NCBI RefSeq assembly: GCF_902728265.1
Contig: NZ_CACVBR010000003.1
Coordinates: forward strand, 1-64,000
Origin: Chryseobacterium potabilaquae
GTDB lineage: Bacteria; Bacteroidota; Bacteroidia; Flavobacteriales; Weeksellaceae
Length of the DNA: 64,000 nt
Direction: 5' to 3'
Position numbers and translations under genes: made by a program. Shown here one piece after another: positions 8,324 through 18,013 of this stretch (position 1 is the stretch's first letter; each line of letters opens with the position of its first letter). The notes under the pieces were generated by a model. It worked only from the letters and a program-made list of their open reading frames with translations, made no database searches and was not told where the DNA came from.

Positions 8324-11300
8324 ATGCCAAATTCTTACACAGTTATCAATGCTTCTGCGGGTTCAGGAAAAACTTATGCTCTCGTTCAGAAACTTCTGAT
8401 GATCTGTCTTCGTTATCCCAATCAGCAACAATCGATCAGAAATATATTGGCTCTTACCTTCACCAATAAGGCGGCTAATGAAATGAAAGAAAGAATTTTA
8501 TCCTGGTTAGGAAATTTCACTGATGATCATTTTGCTGAAAATGCTGATTTAAAAAATATTCAGACTGTATTTGAGAGTGAAGGGTTAAAAATAACTATTG
8601 AAGAGCTTCATCACCGTTCAAAAAAACTATTGGATTATATACTTCACAATTATTCAACATTGAACATCGGTACTATAGACCGATTCAACTCCAGGCTGGT
8701 AAGAAGTTTTTCTTATGAATTGGGCCTTGCAAAAAACTTCAATCTTGAAATTGAAGCTGAACCATTTTTGATTGAAGCCGTTGACAAAATGCTTGATCAA
8801 ATAGGTGATAATGAAGTTATTTCCAGCTCTTTTATGGATTATATTGACTATAGCCTTGAGAATAATGAAAGAATTAATCTCAATAAAAGTCTTTATGATT
8901 CTGCTAAAGAATTTGTAAAAGACATTCACTATGAGCACCTTAAAAACAACAGTAGTTTTGACACAACTCATTATGAAAACATAAAAAATCTTCTTCGGAA
9001 AGAGATTATATTAAATAAAAAAAAATCGGTTGAAATTACCACAAACTCTATTGAATTATTTAAGTCAAAAAATATTGAAATTGAAGATTTTGCTCAAGGT
9101 AAAAATGGTATAGGAGGATTCTTTACAAAGGTATTGGATTTTTATCAACAAAAAAGATCCGGTTTTCCTTTTCCCACCACGCAAGAAGAATCTGTAGCCA
9201 ACAATTATAAAAAAGGAGCTTCTGCAAAGTCTAAAAACAAAGAGCCCGAAATTTTTGAAATTCTGGATCAACTTTTGGCCAACAGAATGCAATTAATTCT
9301 CCTTTATATTGAAACTCAAAAAAAAGAAAAAATTTTATCGGCTCTTTTACCTTTAAAAGTAAATAAAGATATTCAGGATGAATTGAAAAAGATTGAAGAA
9401 GAAAATGATCTTGTCTTACTTTCAAAGTTTAACATTCTTATCAATGAAAATCTTCGGAACGAACCTTCTGCATTTATCTACGAAAAGGTAGGATCCCAAT
9501 TCCAACATTATTTTTTTGATGAATTTCAAGATACTTCAGAATTACAATGGCAAAATTTTATTCCACTAAGAGATCATAGTGTTTCCATTGAAAATACATC
9601 ATTTACATTAGTCGGCGATCCTAAGCAGAGTATATATCGATTCCGAGGAGGAGAAAGTAAATTGATGTTGGATATTATTAATAAAAAAGAAATTTCTCCT
9701 AAAGACGCTGAGGTTTTAATCTTAAAAGATAACTGGCGTAGTTCAAAAAACATTGTACAATTCAATAATGAGCTTTATCAATTTTATACGAACTACTTAG
9801 AAGAAGAGCATAAAAATATCTTTGGAATTGATGCCCAACAAAATCCAAAATCTAATATGGAAGGGCGTGTAAAGGTAAACCTCATTGAGAATATGACTCA
9901 AGAGGATTTTTATAATGATACTTCGGAAAGAATGCAAAAAGATATCCAAGAATGTTTAAATAATGGATTCAGATTTTCGGATATAACTATTCTATGTCGT
10001 GGAAACTTTGATATTTTTAGCTACTCTCAAAAATTAGGAAGCTTGAAAGTCGAGTATAAAGGAAAAGAGACGAATATTAGAACCATTTCTGAAAAAGGGC
10101 TTACTTTACAATTATCAGATACCTTAAAAGCCATTATTGAGTTTCTCAAATGGGAAACCAATCCGAGAAATAAACCTAATTTAATTATGATGATGTATTA
10201 TCTGAACAAATTAGGAAGGGTAAATATATCCGATTTCACATTAGAAATGACCAAGATATTGGAAATTGAATCTCATGATGAACTTCTCCAATTCCTTCAA
10301 GACAACTATTCATTACGACTTAAACAGCAACACTTTCCAAGATTTAATCTATATAATTTCATAGAATATTACATCAATGAATTTTCCATAGAAAATAAAG
10401 AAACCGACTTTCTTCTTAACTTTTTGGAAATGCTTTTTAACTTTACTCAAAATGCAGGAGCCAGTACAAAAGAGTTTTTAAAATACTGGGATGAAGAAGC
10501 ATCTTCTTATACTATACAAGCTTCGGAAAATATTGACGCCATACAAATTATGACTATTCATAAGGCCAAAGGATTAGAATTCCCTATTGTATTTATCCCC
10601 ATGATAAATAAAAATAGAGATTCTGAATTTACGAGTTGGTTTGATACTAATAAAGATTCCGCTTTGACATCGGTTAACATCAATCAGTTTAATAAAAATT
10701 TGGAAGTTTATGATGTCGAAATTGAAAAATTCAACCGACAAAACTCGTATAAAAACTTTATTGACAGATTATGTTTGCAGTATGTAGCCACCACTCGTCC
10801 TGTGGAACAACTTTTCTTTTATGTTCAAAAAGCCAATAAAACGTCTAATAATCTGGAACTTTTAGAGTTTTTGCAATCTAAAAATACAGAGAATCTCAAT
10901 GAATTTGATTTATATAACGTTAATTCGGAAATACTAAAGAAACATTCTAAGGAAAAATATTCATCATTTAAAACAAAAGATATCCAAAGTCTGAAAAATA
11001 TTTCAGAAACGAGTACTTCAATAAAAATTGCTACTCCCTCAAAAAATTACCGCGTAAAAAACGAAAAAGTAAGAATTGGTCTTTTTGTACATGAATTGTT
11101 ATCAAAAATAAATACACAAAAAGATATTCAAAAAGTATTGGAAAGGTATGTTTTGGATGGGCATATCACGATGGAAGAAAAAGATGAAATTCAAGAAAAA
11201 CTGCAACACATTATCAAGACATATGCTGAATTTTTTGATGAAAAATGGGAGGTTATTAATGAAAAAGACATTATGATTTCTCAAAATGGAAAAAGTAAAA

Positions 11301-11464
11301 TATTTAGACCTGATCGAATTTTAAAAGGAACTGAAGGATATATTATTGTAGATTTTAAAACTGGGGAAGAAACAGAAAAAAATATAAAACAGATTGAGAA
11401 CTATAAAGATATTTTGGAAAACCTAGGACTGAAAGTTCTGAAAACGCAATTAATCTATTTATGA
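8324..11464 (+). CDS. UvrD/AddA-like helicase-nuclease (exonuclease V beta-like)
   Basis: This is a 1046-residue superfamily 1A DNA helicase with a C-terminal nuclease, resembling AddA/RecB of double-strand-break repair. I start at the ATG at 8324, because the protein then opens directly onto the Walker A motif (NASAGSGKT, residues 9-17). The next motifs are DEFQD at about 398, GDPKQSIYRFRGG at about 430, a NWRSSKN motif, TIHKAKGLEFP at about 743, and YVATTRPVEQL as motif VI. The end holds a PD-(D/E)xK nuclease motif, RPDRIL then VDFKTG at about residues 996-1010. No AddB or RecC partner lies next to it. It is closed by a terminator shared with ferritin. Confidence 0.92.
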   Translation: MPNSYTVINASAGSGKTYALVQKLLMICLRYPNQQQSIRNILALTFTNKAANEMKERILSWLGNFTDDHFAENADLKNIQTVFESEGLKITIEELHHRSKKLLDYILHNYSTLNIGTIDRFNSRLVRSFSYELGLAKNFNLEIEAEPFLIEAVDKMLDQIGDNEVISSSFMDYIDYSLENNERINLNKSLYDSAKEFVKDIHYEHLKNNSSFDTTHYENIKNLLRKEIILNKKKSVEITTNSIELFKSKNIEIEDFAQGKNGIGGFFTKVLDFYQQKRSGFPFPTTQEESVANNYKKGASAKSKNKEPEIFEILDQLLANRMQLILLYIETQKKEKILSALLPLKVNKDIQDELKKIEEENDLVLLSKFNILINENLRNEPSAFIYEKVGSQFQHYFFDEFQDTSELQWQNFIPLRDHSVSIENTSFTLVGDPKQSIYRFRGGESKLMLDIINKKEISPKDAEVLILKDNWRSSKNIVQFNNELYQFYTNYLEEEHKNIFGIDAQQNPKSNMEGRVKVNLIENMTQEDFYNDTSERMQKDIQECLNNGFRFSDITILCRGNFDIFSYSQKLGSLKVEYKGKETNIRTISEKGLTLQLSDTLKAIIEFLKWETNPRNKPNLIMMMYYLNKLGRVNISDFTLEMTKILEIESHDELLQFLQDNYSLRLKQQHFPRFNLYNFIEYYINEFSIENKETDFLLNFLEMLFNFTQNAGASTKEFLKYWDEEASSYTIQASENIDAIQIMTIHKAKGLEFPIVFIPMINKNRDSEFTSWFDTNKDSALTSVNINQFNKNLEVYDVEIEKFNRQNSYKNFIDRLCLQYVATTRPVEQLFFYVQKANKTSNNLELLEFLQSKNTENLNEFDLYNVNSEILKKHSKEKYSSFKTKDIQSLKNISETSTSIKIATPSKNYRVKNEKVRIGLFVHELLSKINTQKDIQKVLERYVLDGHITMEEKDEIQEKLQHIIKTYAEFFDEKWEVINEKDIMISQNGKSKIFRPDRILKGTEGYIIVDFKTGEETEKNIKQIENYKDILENLGLKVLKTQLIYL

Positions 11465-11493
11465 CAATCCTCCACAAAGTGGATAAGTTATAT

Positions 11494-11526
11494 ATTTTCG
11501 GCGACACCTTTGGTGTCGCCGAAAAT
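11494..11526. terminator. Bidirectional terminator between helicase and ferritin genes
   Basis: A 15-bp perfect stem (arms 11494-11508 and 11512-11526, loop TTT) contains the GC-rich core CGGCGACACC and has A/T-rich outer ends. It lies between two convergent genes and can serve both. Confidence 0.88.
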
Positions 11527-11548
11527 TTTATGATATTCTAGTATATTA

Positions 11549-12058
11549 TTACGCTTGTGCATCGGGAACAAAAACTCTTTGAGCTAGTTCCTGATCAAAA
11601 AGATATAAGGCAGAAGGATTCTCATTCACCATTTTAATTTTAGTAACATACTGAGAAGCACTAGCCTCTTCTTCTACTTGTTCATTAATAAACCACTGAA
11701 GAAAAGAAGTCGTTGCAAAATCGCCTTCTTCATTGGCATTTTTCACTATATTAAAAATAAACTTCGTCACTTTCTTCTCATGTTCCAATGCTTTTTCAAA
11801 AATTTCTATTGCATTATTGAACTCATGTGGTGGTTTTGCAATTTCTCCTATGATGATTTCGCCTCCTACATCATTCAAATAATCAAACATTTTATCTGCA
11901 TGCATTAACTCTTCTTTGCTCTGAACTCTGAAATAATTTGCAATTCCATCAAGATCTCTTGCTGAAAACCAAGCCGACATAGAAAGGTAATATTGTGCAG
12001 CGTATTGTTCGTGAGCTATTTGTTCGTTAATTAATTGAGCTATTTTTTCGCTTATCAT
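11549..12058 (-). CDS. ftnA: Non-haem ferritin
   Basis: Ferritin oxidises and stores iron inside a 24-subunit cytoplasmic shell. The 169-residue protein has the four-helix ferritin layout. Predicted ferroxidase ligands are at the standard places: Glu17 in AHEQYAAQYY and the ExxH pair Glu50/His53 in SKEELMHAD. QWFINEQVEEEA, at about residue 125, supplies the later Glu ligands. This is the E. coli FtnA-like type rather than bacterioferritin, since no haem-binding Met is apparent. A TAATTTTG box lies just upstream. No Fur-like operator was identified by eye. Confidence 0.95.
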   Translation of the reverse strand: MISEKIAQLINEQIAHEQYAAQYYLSMSAWFSARDLDGIANYFRVQSKEELMHADKMFDYLNDVGGEIIIGEIAKPPHEFNNAIEIFEKALEHEKKVTKFIFNIVKNANEEGDFATTSFLQWFINEQVEEEASASQYVTKIKMVNENPSALYLFDQELAQRVFVPDAQA

Positions 12059-12075
12059 AAGTATAAATTTGTAGT

Positions 12076-12083
12076 CAAAATTA
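12076..12083 (-). promoter_or_regulatory. -7 box of the ferritin gene
   Basis: Read on the minus strand the sequence is TAATTTTG, a full TAnnTTTG match, 17 nt before the ferritin start codon. Confidence 0.5.
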
Positions 12084-12127
12084 GCGAATAAAACCCCGAA
12101 ATCAAAAGATTTAATAAAATTTAATAT

Positions 12128-12155
12128 AATAGGGTGGAATAAATCCCACCCTATT
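12128..12155 (-). terminator. Terminator after the Spy-like gene
   Basis: A 10-bp perfect stem (12128-12137 with 12146-12155) has the GC-rich core AGGGTGG. It lies about 30 nt past the stop codon of the minus-strand gene at 12186-12641, upstream of ferritin. Confidence 0.7.
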
Positions 12156-12185
12156 ATTATATTAAAAAATCAAAATTACGGGTTA

Positions 12186-12641
12186 TTAATTTACCGCTGG
12201 AGTTCCTGCATTCATTGGTGCATTCATCACTGTGCCTCTTCTTTGCTTCATCATCATTGCTTTTTTGCCATCCATTTTAGTTTTTCTATCCGCTTGCCAC
12301 TTCGTATACTGTTCTGGAGTTAAAATATTCTTCATATCAGCATCCATTTGAGCTTTTTTAGCTTTCATTTGCTCCATTTTTGCTTGTCTTGAATCTTTGT
12401 TCTTATCAAAATCGGCCTTCATTTCTGCTTTTCTTTTTTCGTGAAGTGCTTTAATTTGAGTAACTTGAGTTGGGTTCAAATTGAGATCTTTTTGCATTTG
12501 AGCTAAATGATCATCTTCTTTTTGTTGCATTTTTTGCTGAAATTCAGCTCTCTTTGCTTGTCTATCTTGAGGAGTTGTTTGTTGTGCCATTGCTACACTT
12601 CCCATTCCAATAAATGCTATTGCTAAAACTAATTTTTTCAT
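12186..12641 (-). CDS. Spy/DUF4890-like periplasmic helical protein
   Basis: This is a 151-residue exported protein. The signal peptide KKLVLAIAFIGMGSVAMAQQ is cleaved at about residue 20. A highly charged helical body follows, rich in Lys, Gln, Met and Ala. LNLNPTQVTQIKALHEKRKA and LTPEQYTKWQADR fit the LTxxQ pattern of Spy/CpxP-type proteins, and the length fits the DUF4890 family of Bacteroidota. E. coli Spy is an ATP-independent periplasmic chaperone, and that role here is inferred. The next gene upstream in the same direction encodes a Tyr/Asn-rich exported protein and has its own terminator, so this gene is probably transcribed separately. Confidence 0.8.
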   Translation of the reverse strand: MKKLVLAIAFIGMGSVAMAQQTTPQDRQAKRAEFQQKMQQKEDDHLAQMQKDLNLNPTQVTQIKALHEKRKAEMKADFDKNKDSRQAKMEQMKAKKAQMDADMKNILTPEQYTKWQADRKTKMDGKKAMMMKQRRGTVMNAPMNAGTPAVN

Positions 12642-12758
12642 CTTTAAAAAATTTTTAAATATTTGTTATACATCTTTTTGATTATAGAACAAAACAGAAG
12701 TTAAAGTCTAAAATTCATAAAAAATGTTAAATTTAAATATCATTTTCTTAAAAAAAGA

Positions 12759-12776
12759 GCAGATTTCACAATCTGC
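12759..12776 (-). terminator. Terminator after the GFRG-repeat protein gene
   Basis: The stem GCAGATT (12759-12765) pairs with 12770-12776 around a TCAC loop. On the minus strand it is followed by a run of T residues. It lies about 30 nt past the stop codon of the gene at 12808-13758. Confidence 0.7.
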
Positions 12777-12807
12777 CCTCACACCACTTAAATATCAAAT
12801 CAGAAAA

Positions 12808-13758
12808 TTAATTATTGGCTAATTTTCCTCTAAATCCTGAACTCTTCCTTTCGCTCCCTGTACTTTGTTGTCTTGGTACAGAATTTCCGTTTTCTTGTCT
12901 AAAACCGCCTCCATTATTAAACCCTCTAAAACCGCCGTTATCATTTCTTCTTTTAGATTCCTCTCTTCTCACCTCATTATTTCCTCTAAATCCATTATTC
13001 ATTCTATTGTTATCAGCACTTCCTCTAAACCCTCTATTATTTCTGAAATCATTATTATAAGATTCATTTTTTACATTATTATTGCTTTGAGTTCGAAAGC
13101 CAGAATTTCCATTTCTAACGGGTCCTCTAAAACCATTTCCTTCTCTGCTGCTTGTCTTCACAATATTAAAAGTAGGATTATTTGCTCTACGGAAACTTAC
13201 TCTCTCTACTCTATACACATTAATATTTACATTTCTGTAGCGAGGGATTGGTCTGTATATAGGAACATAGTGAGTTCTCCTATAATTTTGAAAATATACC
13301 ACAGGGCTATACCCCCGATAAAAGTTATTTTGGAAAACAACAAAAACTCTTGGTCCCATAATTCTTTCTAATGCATAGAATCTGTCATAGTACCAACGAT
13401 CCGGATTATATCCATAAAAGTTATTCCAAGCTGAGAAACTTACGTATAGATTATTTAGTCTTACAATTTGATCAACCTGCCAACGTGATAATCTATTTTG
13501 GGTGAAAAAGACATTCCAATTGACATTGACAATACTGTTTCTATAATCGTTATAATAACTTTGATAATAATCCTGAGGATAATAATCTTGAGGATAATTA
13601 TAGTAATAATCATCAGGGAAATAGTTTTGGTCATCTTGATCAGAATAACTGCCCTCGTTTTGATAATATCCATCATCCCCCCATCCGTTGTTTGGATACT
13701 GCTGAGCAAACGATAAAGTTGCTAAGCTCAAAGTAAATCCAAAAAATATATTTTTCAT
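12808..13758 (-). CDS. Exported low-complexity Tyr/Asn-rich protein with C-terminal GFRG repeats
   Basis: The 316-residue protein has a signal peptide (about residues 1-18, ending LSFAQ). Three regions follow. Residues about 20-75 are acidic and very rich in Tyr, Asp and Asn. Residues about 76-185 form a more ordered segment rich in aromatic residues and Arg (WQVDQIVRLNNLYVSF, NNFYRGYSPVVYF). The tail from about 200 is disordered, Asn/Arg/Gly-rich, and repeats a GFRG-like tetrapeptide about six times (GFRGP, RGFRGS, NGFRGN, GGFRGF, SGFRGK). No enzyme motif is seen. The middle part could be a helical Spy-like segment, and the neighbouring Spy-like gene makes that worth testing. It ends with its own terminator. 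The function is unknown. Confidence 0.8.
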   Translation of the reverse strand: MKNIFFGFTLSLATLSFAQQYPNNGWGDDGYYQNEGSYSDQDDQNYFPDDYYYNYPQDYYPQDYYQSYYNDYRNSIVNVNWNVFFTQNRLSRWQVDQIVRLNNLYVSFSAWNNFYGYNPDRWYYDRFYALERIMGPRVFVVFQNNFYRGYSPVVYFQNYRRTHYVPIYRPIPRYRNVNINVYRVERVSFRRANNPTFNIVKTSSREGNGFRGPVRNGNSGFRTQSNNNVKNESYNNDFRNNRGFRGSADNNRMNNGFRGNNEVRREESKRRNDNGGFRGFNNGGGFRQENGNSVPRQQSTGSERKSSGFRGKLANN

Positions 13759-13827
13759 TCCTTAGTTGTTAATTAGTTAATACATAGTCAAATATCTCTA
13801 TTCTATCTTTTTGATATAAATACAAAA

Positions 13828-13857
13828 AAGAAGTTAAATCTTTTGATAAAACTTCTT
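13828..13857 (-). terminator. Terminator after malQ
   Basis: An 8-bp stem (13828-13835 with 13850-13857) read on the minus strand is followed by TTTTTTG. It lies 40 nt past the malQ stop codon. Confidence 0.6.
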
Positions 13858-13896
13858 CAAACCAACACTTAAACAACTGATAATCAAATGTTAAAT

Positions 13897-16545
13897 TTAT
13901 ACCCGCCCACTATCTTTTATCCAATGGGCTATTTTTTGATTAAACAGTTTCTTTTGCTTTAGATCTTCAAGACTCAGATGCATTCTATACCGCCAATAAT
14001 GAGGAAAAACAGCAGGATTGTTAATACGCTCGTTATCCATGTTCGGATTAATAAGCTCTAGATCCGTTGCAAAAAATTCTTGAATAGGAAAAATAGCCAG
14101 CATGGCATCAGTATACAAATGTTGTTTCATGATGATTTCGGAGAGATGAGTATTCAATTCTTCAGGCACTTTACCTTCTTGACCTAGTTGTTGATTAAAA
14201 TATTTCTGAGTTAATTCCAAATCTTCGCTCCACCATTGTCTTAGTGTAGAACTATCGTGTGAAGAGGCAGTAACTACATTCAGATAGGTTGCATTTTTAG
14301 GATTATGGAAAGGGATATTTTCCGATGGCATACGCTGAACTTTCAAAGCAATAATAGCCAATTCATCCATTACAACAGGAACGCAATCCGGAACCAGACC
14401 TAAATCTTCTCCACAAATCAACATTTTGGTCGAATTAAGTATCATGGGAAGTTTTTCCATCCCTTTTTTATACCATAAATGATCATGTCTTCTAAAGAAA
14501 TAATCATGATAAAGGTCATTGATAGAATTTTTTTCCTCATCTGAAAGATACTTGAATGAGTCTGTATTATAGACATTAAATCTTGGATGATATACGGTTT
14601 CTCCTTCTTTTTCTTCCGGTAAAAACAATACATTCGCACAAAGAGATATTAATTGTTCCTCAATTGGCCCTCGAGGATTTTTTTTAAAGAAATCTGTTAG
14701 TTTTCTTTGCGTATTAAATTCCTTTTTAAATGAATAGTTTCCATTATCATTATGAAGGAACTCGAGTGCTTTACCACTATCTTCTCCAAAATAATTCCAA
14801 AGAATCTGATTGTTGATAAAAGGTTTACAATATCTATCATAATTAAAAGGGATCCCCAACGCATTAAACTCTTCCCAAACAATAGGAACCGCCGGATAAA
14901 AGTACCCTAAAATCCCTTGTGTGGCAGAGATAGGCATTCTCCAAATTCTAAAAAAACCTAAAATATGATCAATCCTCATCGCATCAAAATACTGTTCCAA
15001 TGCTTGAAACCTATTCTTCCACCATTTATAATTGTCTGCTTTCATCGCCTCCCAATTATAGGTGGGAAATTCCCAATTTTGACCTAATTCGGTAAATTGA
15101 TCAGGAGGTGCACCTGCTTGAAAGTCCATACCAAATAATTCTGGTTCTGTCCAAGCTTCCACAGAATATCTATAAATACCAATTGGTAAATCTCCTTTTA
15201 AAGAAACACTCACACTGTGTGTATAATTAACGGCTTCAGTCAACTGCTTATGGAGCTGATATTGTACCCAAGCGTGGAGCATAGAAGAATCATAATCTTT
15301 GCTTTGGCTCGTAAAAAAATGAGAAGCTTCTTTTGGAATATATTTTTTATGCGTTTCCCATGCGTTGAAATTGGGCGTTTTATACAGGTCTCTTAACACA
15401 CAAAATGCAGAATATGGAATCAACCATTTTTCATTCTCCTGAATGAACTTTCTGAAATCTTCATCTTTATAGATATTATCTTTCTCCGCATTGAAAATAA
15501 GTTTTATATATTTCCATTTTCCTGCTATCATTTTCTCATAGTCAATAAGCTCAAGAGAATTTAAAGTATCTTTTTCAAGTTGGTATTCTTTGATAATTTC
15601 TTTAGGCAGAGAAAAATCAAGATTTTCCAATGATATATATTGTGGATGAAGGGCATATACCGAAACAGCAGCATAAGGATAAGAGTCTGTCCAAGAGTAA
15701 TTGGCTGTGGTATCATTAATTGGTAATATTTGAATAATTCCTAAATTAGTCTCTCTAGCCCAATCTGCTAGTTTTTTTATATCTAAAAATTCCCCAACTC
15801 CAAAACCGTCTTTACTTCTCAATGAAAATATAGGAACAGCCACTCCTGCTTCATGATACATCTGATATAGCTTGAAGCGGAAATAATGATTCGAATTAAT
15901 GTGTAGAATATCTTTATTGTGATTAGGAAGAGTAAATCTATTATTCCCAGTTTCTACATCTATTACTTTTCCCGTTTCTTTATCGTAAATACAATATTTA
16001 AATTGAATAAATTCCTTCTCAGTGATTTCGACTCCCACTTCCCAAATTCCGAAATCGGTTTGTGATAAATGAATTACTTTTTCATAATCCCAATTTCCTA
16101 AAGAAACAGTATTTCCAAACATGACAATTTTCCAATTCGGATTATAGATTGGAGCCTCAAGACGGAATAAATGAGTATGATTCTCTAAAATGGTTATTTT
16201 CTCAGGAATAAATGGGCTAAGTTTATTATGGAAGATTTTATTATTTAGATAATTTTCAGGAAAGTTTTTATTGTTCCATTCATCAAAAATGACAAACTCT
16301 TCGTAATTATGAGGAAGATTAAGGTAATGTACAGCATATTCTTCCCTCAAAACATTTTCTTTTTCATCTATTAGCTGATATTTATAAGAAATTGCCCTTG
16401 AAAAGTAATCTATTTCACACTTCCACACTCCATTTTCTATATAAAACATTATATGAGGCTTATCGGTAAATCCGGCATCATTAATCACTAATCGCAAGCT
16501 CTCTCCTACTTTCACATTATAATCTACATTAAAATATAGCTTCAT
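13897..16545 (-). CDS. malQ: 4-alpha-glucanotransferase (amylomaltase) with two CBM20 domains
   Basis: MalQ moves glucan segments between maltooligosaccharides and releases glucose. The 882-residue protein has the DPE2-like layout: two starch-binding CBM20 domains (about residues 1-110 and 130-240) and then a GH77 barrel from about 270. Catalytic residues can be placed as Asp526 in AMRIDHILGFFR (nucleophile), Glu713 in CGEDLGLVPD (acid/base) and the Asp of ASSHDSSTLRQW near 762. There is no signal peptide, so it is cytoplasmic. No other glycogen or maltose genes adjoin it. It has its own terminator and appears monocistronic. Confidence 0.95.
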   Translation of the reverse strand: MKLYFNVDYNVKVGESLRLVINDAGFTDKPHIMFYIENGVWKCEIDYFSRAISYKYQLIDEKENVLREEYAVHYLNLPHNYEEFVIFDEWNNKNFPENYLNNKIFHNKLSPFIPEKITILENHTHLFRLEAPIYNPNWKIVMFGNTVSLGNWDYEKVIHLSQTDFGIWEVGVEITEKEFIQFKYCIYDKETGKVIDVETGNNRFTLPNHNKDILHINSNHYFRFKLYQMYHEAGVAVPIFSLRSKDGFGVGEFLDIKKLADWARETNLGIIQILPINDTTANYSWTDSYPYAAVSVYALHPQYISLENLDFSLPKEIIKEYQLEKDTLNSLELIDYEKMIAGKWKYIKLIFNAEKDNIYKDEDFRKFIQENEKWLIPYSAFCVLRDLYKTPNFNAWETHKKYIPKEASHFFTSQSKDYDSSMLHAWVQYQLHKQLTEAVNYTHSVSVSLKGDLPIGIYRYSVEAWTEPELFGMDFQAGAPPDQFTELGQNWEFPTYNWEAMKADNYKWWKNRFQALEQYFDAMRIDHILGFFRIWRMPISATQGILGYFYPAVPIVWEEFNALGIPFNYDRYCKPFINNQILWNYFGEDSGKALEFLHNDNGNYSFKKEFNTQRKLTDFFKKNPRGPIEEQLISLCANVLFLPEEKEGETVYHPRFNVYNTDSFKYLSDEEKNSINDLYHDYFFRRHDHLWYKKGMEKLPMILNSTKMLICGEDLGLVPDCVPVVMDELAIIALKVQRMPSENIPFHNPKNATYLNVVTASSHDSSTLRQWWSEDLELTQKYFNQQLGQEGKVPEELNTHLSEIIMKQHLYTDAMLAIFPIQEFFATDLELINPNMDNERINNPAVFPHYWRYRMHLSLEDLKQKKLFNQKIAHWIKDSGRV

Positions 16546-16618
16546 TTAGATTTTTTTTATAAAAATACATTTTAATCATGAAAAATAAAACTTATCCCCT
16601 ATAGACTTATAACAAAAA

Positions 16619-16642
16619 AACCTCTCCAAATAAGGAAAGGTT
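16619..16642 (-). terminator. Terminator after the T9SS protein gene
   Basis: On the minus strand a 9-bp stem (16634-16642 with 16619-16627, one G-U pair) is followed by seven T residues. It lies about 35 nt past the stop codon of the gene at 16678-17844. Confidence 0.75.
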
Positions 16643-16677
16643 TAATAATTATAATTAAATTAAAATTTGTTCGTAGA

Positions 16678-17844
16678 TTATTTTGTTACGAGGATTTTTT
16701 TATTCAATACTACTTTCCCCGCTTCATCCGTAATATTTACTAAATATGCTCCTGTAACAAGGTTTTTCAAGTAAACTTGTTGATTTACATTCCCTTCTTT
16801 TACCGTTAAATTCTGCATCATTACATTTTTACCTGAAATATCAAAAACAGTAAGTTTAAGATTTCCTTTAAGAATTTTATCATTACCCTCTACACTTATA
16901 ACTTGTCCTTCAACTTTCGTAGGATAAATGTCCAGCTTAGCAAAAGCATTAGTGGATGTTGCTCTATCATTGGCAAAATACTTACTTGCTAAGTCATAGA
17001 TATGTAAATTTTGTTCTCCCGGTAACATTTTGGCTTGCAGGTGTTCTATATCAACTTCATACAATGGAGCTCCCTTAGCACTTGCAATTACTACCTTCCC
17101 TTTAGAATTAACTGCAGCTCCATTCACCGAATAGTTTTCAGGAATTCCAGAAATTTTCCCAACAAATTTAGCTTTTAGCTCTTTCGTCATCACTTTAAAC
17201 ACATTTCCAGATGCAGAAAAAACATAGAAATTATTATCTGTATCAGCAATCATATCTCCTCCAAAACCAGTTTGCATACTTGTAAAAGAATTCTTTCCGT
17301 TAGAAGCATCATCTTTAATAATTCCTAAGTCCTGAACGACATACTGAGTCCCTTTTTTGCTGATTTGTAAAAACTGATTCCCGGCATTACTCGTCGCATA
17401 AATATTTCCATCATAACCTGTTGACATTCTCGTAATATGAGAATTTACATCACAAGAGGTAGCTCTAGCCACATTATTTTCTACCAAAGTAACTTCTTTA
17501 GTTGTAGGATTCAAAACATAAATATTGGAAGAAAACATAGGCATATATACCAGGTTATTATTGGAAGAATCATAAGCCAATGTTGCCATCATGGTTGCCT
17601 GAGAATGATCATAAGAGTTTTTATTCTCTGTTAGCACCCCGTTTCTAGCTTGCGAAAAAACTTTTACAGAAGAATCTGCGGTAAAAATTTTTTCTCCGGA
17701 AGTAACTGTTGCTATATCCATAGCTCGAAAGTCATTGAAAACAATATTTGGGGTATCCTTGCCCACAAGAGCAAAAAAGTCTTGTTGTGCATACATATTT
17801 GCACTTAGCAAAATAGCAAATAAAGGCAATAAATGTTTTTTCAT
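16678..17844 (-). CDS. T9SS-exported beta-propeller-like protein
   Basis: This 388-residue protein has a Sec signal peptide (PLFAILLSANMYAQQ, about residues 5-20). The central region has repeated short strand patterns with Gly/Asn turns (YDGNIYATSNAGNQFLQIS, GGDMIADTDNNFYVFSASG), suggesting a beta-propeller. The last about 75 residues form a type A T9SS C-terminal sorting domain (LDIYPTKVEGQ, FDISGKNVMMQNL, GAYLVNITDEAGKVV). It should therefore cross the outer membrane through the type IX machinery and be anchored at the surface or released. The ligand or activity is unknown. Confidence 0.85.
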   Translation of the reverse strand: MKKHLLPLFAILLSANMYAQQDFFALVGKDTPNIVFNDFRAMDIATVTSGEKIFTADSSVKVFSQARNGVLTENKNSYDHSQATMMATLAYDSSNNNLVYMPMFSSNIYVLNPTTKEVTLVENNVARATSCDVNSHITRMSTGYDGNIYATSNAGNQFLQISKKGTQYVVQDLGIIKDDASNGKNSFTSMQTGFGGDMIADTDNNFYVFSASGNVFKVMTKELKAKFVGKISGIPENYSVNGAAVNSKGKVVIASAKGAPLYEVDIEHLQAKMLPGEQNLHIYDLASKYFANDRATSTNAFAKLDIYPTKVEGQVISVEGNDKILKGNLKLTVFDISGKNVMMQNLTVKEGNVNQQVYLKNLVTGAYLVNITDEAGKVVLNKKILVTK

Positions 17845-18013
17845 GGTTATAGAATTTTAGTAGTAATTATTTTATTATGACTAAGTTACATAATTTTCAA
17901 AATTAAAAGAATAAAATTCTCAACTATTTGAATAACATTTATATTTTATTACACAGCAAAGAGAAAAACAAGAAATAAATGGACGTGATTGTCAAATTTA
18001 TTGTAATAAAAAA

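Noticed and set aside
12815-13716. Long open frames on the plus strand opposite the GFRG-repeat gene
   Set aside because: They arise from the low-complexity Asn/Tyr/Arg codons of the real minus-strand gene, which has the signal peptide, and they are Leu/Ser/Ile-rich without any domain.
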